DNA from: Belnapia mucosa
Lineage (GTDB): Bacteria; Pseudomonadota; Alphaproteobacteria; Acetobacterales; Acetobacteraceae
Reading direction: 5' to 3'
Length of the DNA: 64,000 bases
Assembly (NCBI RefSeq): GCF_016775475.1
Contig: NZ_JAEUXJ010000010.1
Span: 1-64,000 of the forward strand
Shown here: one piece after another, positions 9,761 to 17,780 of the stretch
Position numbering within the stretch: the stretch's first letter is position 1
Layout: each line of letters starts with the position of its first letter
Translations under genes and position numbers: made by a program
Notes under the pieces: model-generated
Told to the model about the DNA's origin: nothing
Seen by the model: only the letters and a program-made list of their open reading frames with translations
Database searches by the model: none

Positions 9761-9899
9761 GCTCGTTCCATCCCTGATGCTTGCCCTTGGGTCCAGCCTG
9801 GTTCCCCCGCTGACGCGGTGTCAAGGCGCCCGGCCCGGGTGGCAGGCGGAACCGCCGCGCCTCCGCAGGGTTGCCACTCCTTCATCCCAGGGGGTTCAC

Positions 9900-10574
9900 G
9901 TGGCCAAGGCAGTCATCTTCGACGTGGACGGGACCCTGATCGACAGCGTTGACCAACACGCGGCTTCCTGGGCCGTGACCCTGCGGCGCTATGGCTGCAG
10001 CGTGAGCCATGACGAGGTCCGCCGGCAGATCGGCAAGGGCGGCGACCAGCTCATGCCCGTCTTCCTTCCGCCCGAGACGGTGGAACGGCAGGGAGAGGAG
10101 ATCGAGGCCTTCCGCAAGGACCTGTTCATGCGGGACTACCTGCCGAAGGTGCGCGGCTTCCCTGCCGTGCCGGAGCTGTTCCGCCGGCTCCGCGATGCCG
10201 GCCAGCGCATCGTCCTCGCCTCCTCGGCGAAAGGCGACGAGCTGGAGCACTACAAGAGAATTGCCGGGATCACCGATCTGGTGGATGCCGAAACCAGTTC
10301 CGACGATGCGGAGCGCTCGAAGCCCTTTCCCGACATCTTCCTGGCGGCCATGCAACGCCTCGCCCCGCTGCGGGTCGAGGATGTGGTGGTGGTCGGCGAC
10401 ACGCCCTATGACGCCGAGGCGGCGGTCAAGGCGGGGCTGCGCCCGGTCGGCGTGCTCTGCGGCGGCTTCCCGCCAGCGGATCTGCGGAAGGCCGGTTGCA
10501 TCGCCCTCTACCGCGACCCGGCCGAACTTCTCGCCCGGTATGAGGAGTCCCCGCTCGCGGCCACCCGGCCGTGA
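9900..10574 (+). CDS. HAD-superfamily phosphatase
   Basis: The 224-residue protein is a HAD subfamily IA hydrolase similar to phosphoglycolate phosphatase and beta-phosphoglucomutase. Motif I is FDVDGT near residues 7-12, with the two catalytic aspartates. Motif II is VLASSAKG, the motif III lysine is in RSKPFPD, and motif IV is VVVGDTPYDAEA. A GTG at 9900 is chosen because it has a strong AGGGGG 4-5 nt upstream and places the first strand immediately after the start. It ends in a GTGA overlap with the next gene. Its substrate, a phosphate monoester, is not predictable. Confidence 0.92.
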   Translation: MAKAVIFDVDGTLIDSVDQHAASWAVTLRRYGCSVSHDEVRRQIGKGGDQLMPVFLPPETVERQGEEIEAFRKDLFMRDYLPKVRGFPAVPELFRRLRDAGQRIVLASSAKGDELEHYKRIAGITDLVDAETSSDDAERSKPFPDIFLAAMQRLAPLRVEDVVVVGDTPYDAEAAVKAGLRPVGVLCGGFPPADLRKAGCIALYRDPAELLARYEESPLAATRP

Positions 10575-10867
10575 CCGCGCCGAACGACGCAGGATCGGCT
10601 CGTGACGTCACCGATGCCGATGGCGTCACCTGGTCCTGCATCCAGGCCTTCGCCGACCTCGGCAAGGATGCCGCGAATGCCGAAGCGGCGCGTGTCGCTG
10701 GGGCACCCGACCGCTTCCATGTGGTCCGCACACCGAGCGGCGGCGCGCGCTCGGTGCGGATCGCGCTGCCCGGCGGCTGGGAACAGGCCGCTTCGGAGAA
10801 GGACATCCTTGCCGCCATCGACAAGGCGCGCGGCGAGGGACAAGGGAAGGATAGCAGGAATGGCTGA
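10571..10867 (+). CDS. Hypothetical protein
   Basis: I do not recognise this 98-residue protein. It appears soluble, without signal peptide or membrane segment, has alternating charged and alanine-rich stretches, and contains one Trp-Cys pair near residue 21. It is supported mainly by context: its GTG start overlaps the HAD stop in a GTGA junction, and its end overlaps the thioesterase start by 8 nt. The three genes therefore look translationally coupled. Confidence 0.65.
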   Translation: MTAPNDAGSARDVTDADGVTWSCIQAFADLGKDAANAEAARVAGAPDRFHVVRTPSGGARSVRIALPGGWEQAASEKDILAAIDKARGEGQGKDSRNG

Positions 10868-11252
10868 CGCGAATTCCGAACCGCCGCAATCGCCGCAGTT
10901 GCGCATGATCGCCATGCCGGCCGATGCCAATGCCGGCGGCAGCGTCTTCGGTGGCTGGACCCTGTCGCAGATGGACTTGGCCGGCGGCAGCTTCGCGGCG
11001 GAGCGCGCCGATGGCCGCGTGGTGACGGTTGCCATCGATGCGATGCGCTTCCTGCGCCCGATCGCGGTCGGGGACGAGGTGAGCTGCTACTGCACCGCCG
11101 AGGATGCCGGCGACACCTCGTTGAAGGTCAGGATCGAAACCTGGGCCCGTGGCCGGGGCCGCGGCGAGGCGGAAAAGGTCACCGAGGGTGTCTTCACCTT
11201 CGTCGCCATCGACGAGGACGGCCGGCCCCGCAGCCTGCCCGCGGAGGGTTGA
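10860..11252 (+). CDS. Acyl-CoA thioesterase, YciA-like hotdog protein
   Basis: The 130-residue protein is a single hotdog-fold acyl-CoA hydrolase. It carries the family signature around residues 21-37, DANAGGSVFGGWTLSQMD, where the asparagine-glycine region and the aspartate form the active site. A hydrophobic core (VVTVAIDAMRFLRPI) follows. Family members release CoA from short- to medium-chain acyl-CoAs in the cytoplasm. The ATG at 10860 has AGGA just upstream and overlaps the preceding small gene by 8 nt. Substrate length preference cannot be read from sequence. Confidence 0.88.
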   Translation: MADANSEPPQSPQLRMIAMPADANAGGSVFGGWTLSQMDLAGGSFAAERADGRVVTVAIDAMRFLRPIAVGDEVSCYCTAEDAGDTSLKVRIETWARGRGRGEAEKVTEGVFTFVAIDEDGRPRSLPAEG

Positions 11253-11310
11253 ACGGCATTCCTGCGCCGCAGGTTAGTAGATGAGTTATGGTACGCATCC
11301 GCACCCTGGA

Positions 11311-11344
11311 CAGTTGGGGGAGGCTTACGTATACCGCCCAACTG
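11311..11344. promoter_or_regulatory. Dyad upstream of the phytochrome operon
   Basis: An 8-bp perfect inverted repeat, CAGTTGGG (11311-11318) and CCCAACTG (11337-11344), is separated by 18 bp. A TACGTA palindrome (11326-11331) sits almost at the centre. The surrounding 250-bp gap is less GC-rich than the coding DNA, as expected for a promoter region. It could be a dimeric repressor or activator site; no specific regulator is assigned. Confidence 0.4.
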
Positions 11345-11503
11345 GCAGTTTCGGATTGGTAATGCGTCGTAACCGCAGCTTTCTGTTGCAGGCCGTTTCC
11401 GCATCCGGCGGCCTCTTCCGTGAGCTGCAACCCCGCGCCACGCTGGTGCCAGCCATGACCGACGCCGCATGACGGATCGCGCCGCAAGGGCTCCGCGACC
11501 CCG

Positions 11504-13798
11504 ATGCCGCCCCTGCCGGGTTTCGCTGCCGTGACCCCTCCCGATGATGCGTTGCCCGCCAGCGTCCCGACCGAGGGCTGTGAGAGCGAGCCCATCCACA
11601 TCCCGGGCAGCATCCAGCCCCATGGCCATCTGCTGGCCTTCGCCGGCGATGGCCTCACGCTCAGCCATGCCAGCGCCGGGGCCGGCAGGTTGCTGTCGAC
11701 CGCGATTGAGGCCGCCTTCGGTCAGCCCATTGAGCAGGTTCTCGCAGGCACGCCGAAGGAGGCGTTGAGAACCCGCCTCCATCAACTCTCGGCGACCGCG
11801 CCGCAGCAACTTGGCCGGTTCCGGGCCGCCGCGGGCGCGGTCTTCCAGACGACCGGCCACCGCTCGCCGGATGGCCATGCTGTCCTGGAATTCGAGCCTG
11901 AGATGGAGAGCGAGGACCGGCCAGAAGCCGATGTCACGCTCGAGGCACTCTATCCCGGCGTGCGCGACGCCTTCACCCGCCTTGGCCGCGCCGCCTCGAC
12001 CGAGCTGCTGGCCTCCACCGCGGCCGCCTCGGTGCGGCACATCACCGGCTTCGACCGGGTCCTGGTCTACCGCTTCGAGGAGAATTGGGACGGCACCGTG
12101 GTCGCCGAGGACGGCAATGGCCGGCTGCCCACCTATCTTGGCCTGCGCTTCCCCGCCTCCGACATCCCGGCCCAGGCGCGCCGGCTCTATGAGGTCAATC
12201 CGCAGCGCCTGATCGCCGATGCGGACTATACCCCCGTGCCGATCCTGGCGGCGCAGCCGGGGCCGCCGCTCGACCTGACCCATGCCGGCCTGCGCAGCGT
12301 CTCGCCCGTGCATCTCGAATACATGCGCAACATGGGCACGCCAGCCTCCATGTCGGTCTCGATTCTGGGCGGCGACGGGCGCCTCTGGGGGCTGATCTCC
12401 TGCCATCATGCCGAGCCGCGCCGGGTCTCCTTCGCGGCCAGGAATGCCTGCGACCTCGTGGCGCAGATGTTCGCGGTGCGCGTCGCCGCCCGCGAGGAAA
12501 TGGCCCATATCGAGGCCCGCGCCCAGCTCAAGGGTCTGGAGGGGCGGCTGCTTGCACGCATGACCGGCGCCGACCGGCTGGAGGATGGGCTTCTCGCCGT
12601 CCCGACCGACCTGCTGGAGCTGACGCGGGCGACCGGAGTGGCGGTGCTGACCGATGGCGGCTGCGCCCTGGCCGGCTACACGCCCCCGGAGGTCGAGGTG
12701 CGGCGCATCGCCGCCTGGCTGGCGCAGCGCAGCGGGGACGAGGTTTTCGAGACCAATTCCCTGGCGAGCGTCATGCCCGAGGCCGCGGCCTATGCCGATA
12801 TCGCCAGCGGCCTGCTCGCCATCTCGGTCTCGAAGCTCCATCCGAGCTTCGTCCTGTGGTTCCGGCCCGAGGTGATCCGCACGGTCACCTGGGGCGGCGA
12901 TCCGCGCAAGCCGGAGCTGCCGCCCGACCGCCTGCATCCGCGCCGCTCCTTCGCGGCCTGGGCCGAGACGGTGCGGCAGCGCTCGACGCGCTGGAGCGCG
13001 GCCGAGATTGAGGCCGCGCGCGATCTCCGCACCGCGATCGTCGGCATCGTGCTGCGCGCCGCCGAGGAGCGGGCCGAGCTGACCGGCCGGCTCGAGCGCG
13101 TGAACCGGGAACTGGCGGCCTTCTCCTATTCGGTCTCGCATGACCTGCGGGCGCCCTTCCGCCACATCGTCGGCTTCGCCGAGCTGCTCCGTGAGCGCGA
13201 GGGCGAGAAGCTGAGCGCGCGGGGGCAGCGCTATGTCAGCACCATCGTGGAAGCGGCGGAAACCGCGGGCCGCCTGGTGGATGCCCTGCTGAATTTCTCG
13301 CAGATGGGCCGCACGGCCCTGGTCCCGGTCCAGTTCGACCCGGCGCCGCTGGTCGCGGAAGTGCGCCGGACCCTGGAACTCGAACAGGCGGGGCGCCCGA
13401 TCGAATGGCGGATCGGGCCGATGCCGTCCACCCGGGCCGACCCCGCCATGCTGCGGCAGGTATTCCAGAACCTGCTGTCGAATGCGCTGAAATACACCCG
13501 CGGCCGCGACCCGGCCATCATCGACGTCAGCGGTGAGGCCTCGGACACCGACGTCGTCTTCCATGTGCGCGACAACGGCGTCGGCTTCGACATGGCCTAT
13601 GCGCACAAGCTTTTCGGCGTGTTCCAGCGCCTGCACCGGGCCGAGGAATTCGAAGGCATCGGCATCGGCCTCGCCAATGTGCAGCGCATCGTCGAGCGGC
13701 ATGGCGGGCGGATCTGGGCCGAAGGCCGGCCAGGAGGGGGCGCGGCCTTCCATTTCACGCTGCCGCGGCAGGCCGCGCCAAGCGATGAGGCGACGTGA
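11504..13798 (+). CDS. Bacteriophytochrome sensor histidine kinase
   Basis: This 764-residue protein is a red/far-red photoreceptor kinase. The PAS domain begins with Cys26 in EGCESEPIHIPGSIQPHG, the expected thioether site for biliverdin. The GAF domain contains FPASDIPAQAR near residue 218, the chromophore-pocket signature. A PHY domain follows to about residue 500. The HisKA domain carries the phospho-acceptor His546 in SVSHDLRAP, and the ATPase domain has NALKYT, DNGVGF and GIGIGLANV. There is no transmembrane segment. It is followed 1 nt later by a response regulator, its probable partner. No haem oxygenase is nearby, so biliverdin must be made elsewhere. The start is tentative; GTG 11531 is an alternative. 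Confidence 0.95.
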   Translation: MPPLPGFAAVTPPDDALPASVPTEGCESEPIHIPGSIQPHGHLLAFAGDGLTLSHASAGAGRLLSTAIEAAFGQPIEQVLAGTPKEALRTRLHQLSATAPQQLGRFRAAAGAVFQTTGHRSPDGHAVLEFEPEMESEDRPEADVTLEALYPGVRDAFTRLGRAASTELLASTAAASVRHITGFDRVLVYRFEENWDGTVVAEDGNGRLPTYLGLRFPASDIPAQARRLYEVNPQRLIADADYTPVPILAAQPGPPLDLTHAGLRSVSPVHLEYMRNMGTPASMSVSILGGDGRLWGLISCHHAEPRRVSFAARNACDLVAQMFAVRVAAREEMAHIEARAQLKGLEGRLLARMTGADRLEDGLLAVPTDLLELTRATGVAVLTDGGCALAGYTPPEVEVRRIAAWLAQRSGDEVFETNSLASVMPEAAAYADIASGLLAISVSKLHPSFVLWFRPEVIRTVTWGGDPRKPELPPDRLHPRRSFAAWAETVRQRSTRWSAAEIEAARDLRTAIVGIVLRAAEERAELTGRLERVNRELAAFSYSVSHDLRAPFRHIVGFAELLREREGEKLSARGQRYVSTIVEAAETAGRLVDALLNFSQMGRTALVPVQFDPAPLVAEVRRTLELEQAGRPIEWRIGPMPSTRADPAMLRQVFQNLLSNALKYTRGRDPAIIDVSGEASDTDVVFHVRDNGVGFDMAYAHKLFGVFQRLHRAEEFEGIGIGLANVQRIVERHGGRIWAEGRPGGGAAFHFTLPRQAAPSDEAT

Positions 13799-13799
13799 C

Positions 13800-14270
13800 A
13801 TGGCAGAGTTGAGACCCGTCCTCCTGGTCGAGGACAGCCCGAACGATATCGAGCTGACGCTGGAGGCGCTGGAGAAGAGCCGGCTGGCCAATCCCGTTGT
13901 CGTGGCGCGGGACGGCGTGGAAGCCCTGGACTTCCTGTTCCGTCGCGACAATGCGCCCGGCAAGCCGTCGCAGCTGCCCGCCGTGGTGCTGCTGGACATC
14001 AAGCTGCCGCGGGTCGATGGCCTTGAAGTGCTGGAGCGGATCAGGCGCGAGGCGCGGACCCGCAACGTGCCGGTGGTGATGCTCACCTCCTCGCGCGAGG
14101 AGCAGGACCTCATCAGGAGCTATGGCCTCGGCGTGAACGCCTTCGTCGTCAAGCCAGTCGGGCATCGCGAGTTCTTTGACGCCATTCGCGATATCGGGGC
14201 CTTCTGGGCGGTGTTGAACGAGCCGCCGCCGGACTATCACAAGGAGGACGCGTCTGGTGAGGAGCCGTGA
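13800..14270 (+). CDS. Single-domain response regulator
   Basis: The 156-residue protein is a stand-alone receiver domain of the kind encoded beside bacteriophytochromes (Rcp1-like). The acidic pair is VEDSPND near residues 10-16, the phospho-acceptor is Asp66 in LLDIKLPRVDG, and the conserved Thr/Ser and Lys are in VMLTSSREEQD and VVKPVGH. There is no output domain, so it probably acts by phosphotransfer or protein binding. It lies 1 nt after the phytochrome kinase stop and ends in a GTGA overlap with the next kinase, so the three proteins are likely made together. Confidence 0.94.
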   Translation: MAELRPVLLVEDSPNDIELTLEALEKSRLANPVVVARDGVEALDFLFRRDNAPGKPSQLPAVVLLDIKLPRVDGLEVLERIRREARTRNVPVVMLTSSREEQDLIRSYGLGVNAFVVKPVGHREFFDAIRDIGAFWAVLNEPPPDYHKEDASGEEP

Positions 14271-15733
14271 CAGCACCGATTTCCGCTGAGATCGCCGTGG
14301 ATGCGCCGCCCGAGCGCGCTGCCTGCCGCATCCTGCACCTCGAGGACAGCCTCATCGATGCTGAGCTGGTGACGGAATACCTGTCACGCACCGGCCTCCC
14401 TTGCTCAATCCATCTCGTCACGACGAGACCCACCTACTCCGCTGCGCTGGTCGCCGGCGGCTACGACCTGATCCTCGCCGACTACGTCCTGCCGGATTTC
14501 GATGGGCTGGAGGCGCTGGCGCTGGCGCGCGAGCTCGCGCCCGACACCCCCTTCATCTTCGTCTCCGGCACGCTGGGCGAGGAAGCGGCGGTGGAGGCGG
14601 TGAGGCAGGGCGCCACCGACTACATCGTCAAGCAACGCCTGGCCCGGCTGCCCATCGCGGTCCGCCGCGCCGTGGCCGAGGCCGAGGCGCGGGCCGGGCA
14701 GCGCGAAACCCTGGCGGCGCTGCGCGAGAGCGAGGCGCGGCTGCGTCTGGCGCTGGAGGCCGGGCGGCTCGGCGCCTGGGAACTCGACCTGCGCAGCCAT
14801 AAGCTGGAGGCATCGCCGACCTGCCGCGCCAATTTCGGCCATGCGCCTGGGATGCGCTTCACCTATGACGACCTCTGCGCCGCCGTTCACCCCGATGACC
14901 GCGACCGTATGCAGGCGGCGATGGACCGGTCCGTCGCCGAGGGCGTGGACTACGATATCGAGTATCGTGTCGTCGGGCCGGATGGCGCGCTGCACTGGGT
15001 GCAGGTCCGTGGCCGGCCGGTCTACGCCGTGGACGGGACACCGGTCGGCATGGCCGGCGTCACGCTCGATGTCACCGAACGGAAGCTCGCGGAGGAACGG
15101 CAGATCCTGCTGTCGCGCGAGGTGGATCACCGCGCCAAGAACGCATTGGCGGTCGTGCAGGCGGCGCTCCGCCTCACACCGAAGGATGATGTTCAGAGCT
15201 ATGCCAGGGCAGTGGAGGGCCGCGTCGGGACCCTGGCCCGGGTGCAGACGCTACTCGCCCAGGAAAGCTGGAACGGCGCCGGCCTGCATACCCTGTTGCA
15301 AGCCGAACTGGCGCCCTTCCTCTGCGGCCCGCGTGCCGATCTCGATGGCCCGCAGGTGGTCCTGCCCCCCGGCATGGCGCAGCCCCTGGCGATGGCGGCG
15401 CATGAGCTGGCGACCAATGCCTTGAAATACGGAGCATTGTCGGTTCCGGGAGGCCGGCTCCTCGTCTCCTGGCGCCTCCAGGGTGGGGTGACGGGGGTGT
15501 TGCGGCTGCGTTGGAGGGAGACCGGCGGCCCGCCGGTGCCAGGGCTGCCGAGCCGGCGCGGCTTCGGATCGCGCGTGCTGGATGGCACGGTCCGCGGCCA
15601 GCTCGGCGGGGCGGTGTCGCTGGCCTGGAAGCCCTCCGGCCTGGTCTGCGATATCGAAGTGCCGCTGGACCGCACCATGCAGGCCGATAGGGCAGCCGAC
15701 CGCTCCCCGGAGGGTTGGGAGGACGAGGCCTGA
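14267..15733 (+). CDS. REC-PAS-HWE hybrid sensor histidine kinase
   Basis: The 488-residue protein starts with a receiver domain (LEDSLIDAEL near 26, phospho-acceptor Asp72 in LADYVLPDFDG, lysine in DYIVKQ). A PAS domain follows at about residues 150-275, ending DVTERK. The C-terminal kinase domain is of the HWE type: His288 in EVDHRAKNALAVVQ, HELATNALKYGAL, and RWRETGGPPV, which carries the W-x-E-like element. HWE kinases are common in alphaproteobacteria and often serve light or general-stress signalling. The receiver may accept phosphate from the phytochrome pathway. It starts with GTG overlapping the regulator stop. Confidence 0.93.
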   Translation: MTAPISAEIAVDAPPERAACRILHLEDSLIDAELVTEYLSRTGLPCSIHLVTTRPTYSAALVAGGYDLILADYVLPDFDGLEALALARELAPDTPFIFVSGTLGEEAAVEAVRQGATDYIVKQRLARLPIAVRRAVAEAEARAGQRETLAALRESEARLRLALEAGRLGAWELDLRSHKLEASPTCRANFGHAPGMRFTYDDLCAAVHPDDRDRMQAAMDRSVAEGVDYDIEYRVVGPDGALHWVQVRGRPVYAVDGTPVGMAGVTLDVTERKLAEERQILLSREVDHRAKNALAVVQAALRLTPKDDVQSYARAVEGRVGTLARVQTLLAQESWNGAGLHTLLQAELAPFLCGPRADLDGPQVVLPPGMAQPLAMAAHELATNALKYGALSVPGGRLLVSWRLQGGVTGVLRLRWRETGGPPVPGLPSRRGFGSRVLDGTVRGQLGGAVSLAWKPSGLVCDIEVPLDRTMQADRAADRSPEGWEDEA

Positions 15734-15783
15734 CCTCAGGCGGCGCCCGGTGGTATGGCAGCGGCGCAGCTGGGGAGGCAGGG

Positions 15784-16569
15784 ATGGAACAGGGGTTCGC
15801 CACGCAGGGCGCCGCGCGCATCGCCTTCCAGGTGGAAGGGCAGGGGCCCGCCATGCTTCTCCTCCCCTCGCTCGGCCGCGGCGCCGAGGATTTCGACACG
15901 GTCGCCCCGCTGGTTGCGCGCGCCGGCTTCCGGGTGGTGCGGCCGGAGCCGCGCGGCATCGGCGGCTCCACCGGCCCGACGGAGGGGCTGACCCTCTACG
16001 ACCTGGCCGAGGATGCGGCGGCGGCGCTGGCGGCGGCCGGCGTCACCGGCCCGGCGGTGGTGGCAGGCCATGCCTTCGGCAACTGGGTGGCGCGCGCCAT
16101 GGCGGTGGTGCGGCCGGTGCTGGTGCGGGGCGTGGCGCTGCTCGCCGCCTCGATCGACACCGTGATCGATCCCGCCACCCGTGCCTCGATCGATGGCAGC
16201 TTTGACCCGGCGTTGAGCGAGGCGGAACGGCTCGGCCACTTGCAGCGCGGCTATTTCGCGCCGGGCCATGATGCGCGGGTCTGGCTCGCCGGCTGGCATG
16301 CACCGGTCGCGCGGATGCAGCGGGCGGCGACGGCGGCGACCGATACCGCCTGGAAGCGCGTCGCCGAACGGGTGCCGGTCCTCTATGTCGCCGCCGCCGA
16401 GGACACCATCGCGCCCTTGCCGACCGAGGCGCGGCTGCGCGAGGCGCTCGGCCCGCAGGTGACGATGACCGTCATCCCCCGCGCCGGCCATGCCCTGTTG
16501 CCGGAGCAGCCGGAGGCGGTGGCCGAGGCGCTGATCCGCTTCGCGCGAGGCCTGCCCGCTCCCGGTTGA
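15784..16569 (+). CDS. Alpha/beta hydrolase-fold protein, nucleophile replaced by Ala
   Basis: The 261-residue protein has an alpha/beta-hydrolase layout: strand and loop LLLPSLGRGAEDF, elbow AVVAGHAFGNW, an acid loop AAAEDTIAP and a histidine in RAGHALLPEQP. The nucleophile elbow reads G-H-A-F-G, so Ala97 stands where the catalytic serine normally sits (codon GCC at 16072-16074). It may be non-hydrolytic, or use chemistry like other GHAxG members (RutD-like proteins have similar elbows). ATG 15784 follows a strong GGGAGG. It precedes the enolase-superfamily enzyme and ABC importer genes, so it may belong to the same uptake and catabolic unit. Confidence 0.85.
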   Translation: MEQGFATQGAARIAFQVEGQGPAMLLLPSLGRGAEDFDTVAPLVARAGFRVVRPEPRGIGGSTGPTEGLTLYDLAEDAAAALAAAGVTGPAVVAGHAFGNWVARAMAVVRPVLVRGVALLAASIDTVIDPATRASIDGSFDPALSEAERLGHLQRGYFAPGHDARVWLAGWHAPVARMQRAATAATDTAWKRVAERVPVLYVAAAEDTIAPLPTEARLREALGPQVTMTVIPRAGHALLPEQPEAVAEALIRFARGLPAPG

Positions 16570-16643
16570 ACTTCACGCCGGGCCGCCGCAGGATGCCAGC
16601 CGAGCGGCCCCAGCGAGAGGGCTGCGGAGGAACATCCAGCCCC

Positions 16644-17756
16644 ATGCGCATCACCGCGGTTGAATCCTCGGTCGTCTCCATGCCCTTCACCATGGGCGGT
16701 CCCCATGGGCGATTTGCCGGCCAGCTCTGGGACCGGATGGAGATCCTGCTCGTCCGGGTGGAGACGGAGGACGGGCTGGTCGGCTGGGGCGAGGCCTTCG
16801 GCCATGCCGCCATCCCGGCCACCAAGGCGGCGCTGGAGAGCATCGTCGCGCCGCTGGTGCTGGGGCAGGACTCCTCCGATATCGCCGGCCTCTCGCGGCG
16901 GGTGCTGCACGGGACCCATCTGCTCGGGCGGAACGGGCCCTTCACCTATGCCTTCTCGGGCATCGAGATCGCGCTCTGGGACCTCGCCGGCAAGCGGGCG
17001 GCGGAGCCGCTCTGGCGCCTGCTCGGCGGCAGCGCGCCGGAGAGCCTGCCGGCCTATGCCAGCCTGCTCTCCTATGGCGGCGACCTCGACCTGGTCGCGC
17101 GCAACACCGCCGAGGCGGCGGCACAGGGCTATCGCCACATCAAGCTGCATGAGGTGACGCGGGAGGCGGTGCTGGCCGCCCGCGCCGCGGCGCCGGGCGC
17201 CGAGATCATGCTCGATGTGAACTGCGCCTGGACACCGCCGGTCGCGCGCGACATGGCGCGCTCGCTCGCCCATGACGGCCTGTACTGGCTGGAGGAACCG
17301 GTCTGGCCGCCCGAGGATGCGGCCGGCCTCGCCAGCCTCCGCCGCCACGGCATCCCGCTCTCGGCCGGCGAGAACACCGCCGGGCTCTTCGGCTTCAAGA
17401 CGCTGATCGAGGCCGGGGCCATCGACATCGCCCAGCCGAGCGTGACGAAGGTGGGTGGCATCGGCGAGATGCGGCGGGTGATCGCGCTGTGTGAAGCGGC
17501 GGGCATCGCCGTCGCGCCGCACAGCCCGTATTTCGGCCCGGGCTTCATCGCCACCATCCATGTGGCGGCGGCGCTGGTCGAGCGGCCGATGATCGAGGTG
17601 CTGTGGCTCGAGATGGAGCCGAACCCCTTCGATCCCTGGGTGCGCTGCCGCGACGGGCGCGTCGCCGTGCCGCACGGCCCCGGATTGGGCGCCGACCCGG
17701 ATCCCGACCTGCTGGCGCAGGCCACGCGCCTGCCGCCCACGCGCATCACGCTGTAA
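16644..17756 (+). CDS. Mandelate racemase/muconate lactonizing-family enzyme
   Basis: The 370-residue protein belongs to the enolase superfamily, whose members abstract a proton alpha to a carboxylate using a divalent metal. The N-terminal capping domain ends near residue 125. In the barrel, IKLHE carries the catalytic lysine position, and metal ligands are expected in LDVNCAW, LEEP and SAGENTAG. A C-terminal HSPYFGPG loop supplies a histidine typical of the mandelate-racemase group. ATG 16644 has GGAGG about 13 nt upstream. It lies 24 nt before the ABC binding-protein gene, so the importer probably delivers its acid-sugar or hydroxy-acid substrate; the exact substrate is unknown. Confidence 0.9.
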   Translation: MRITAVESSVVSMPFTMGGPHGRFAGQLWDRMEILLVRVETEDGLVGWGEAFGHAAIPATKAALESIVAPLVLGQDSSDIAGLSRRVLHGTHLLGRNGPFTYAFSGIEIALWDLAGKRAAEPLWRLLGGSAPESLPAYASLLSYGGDLDLVARNTAEAAAQGYRHIKLHEVTREAVLAARAAAPGAEIMLDVNCAWTPPVARDMARSLAHDGLYWLEEPVWPPEDAAGLASLRRHGIPLSAGENTAGLFGFKTLIEAGAIDIAQPSVTKVGGIGEMRRVIALCEAAGIAVAPHSPYFGPGFIATIHVAAALVERPMIEVLWLEMEPNPFDPWVRCRDGRVAVPHGPGLGADPDPDLLAQATRLPPTRITL

Positions 17757-17780
17757 CCAGAACCAAAAGGGAGAAACAAC

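Noticed and set aside
11281..11472. A 63-residue open frame in the phytochrome leader
   Set aside because: It has no ribosome site or recognisable feature and covers the dyad region.
11087..14113. A 1008-residue open frame on the minus strand
   Set aside because: It is antisense to the thioesterase and phytochrome genes, and its composition is the His/Arg/Gly-rich mirror of GC-rich codon bias with no domains.
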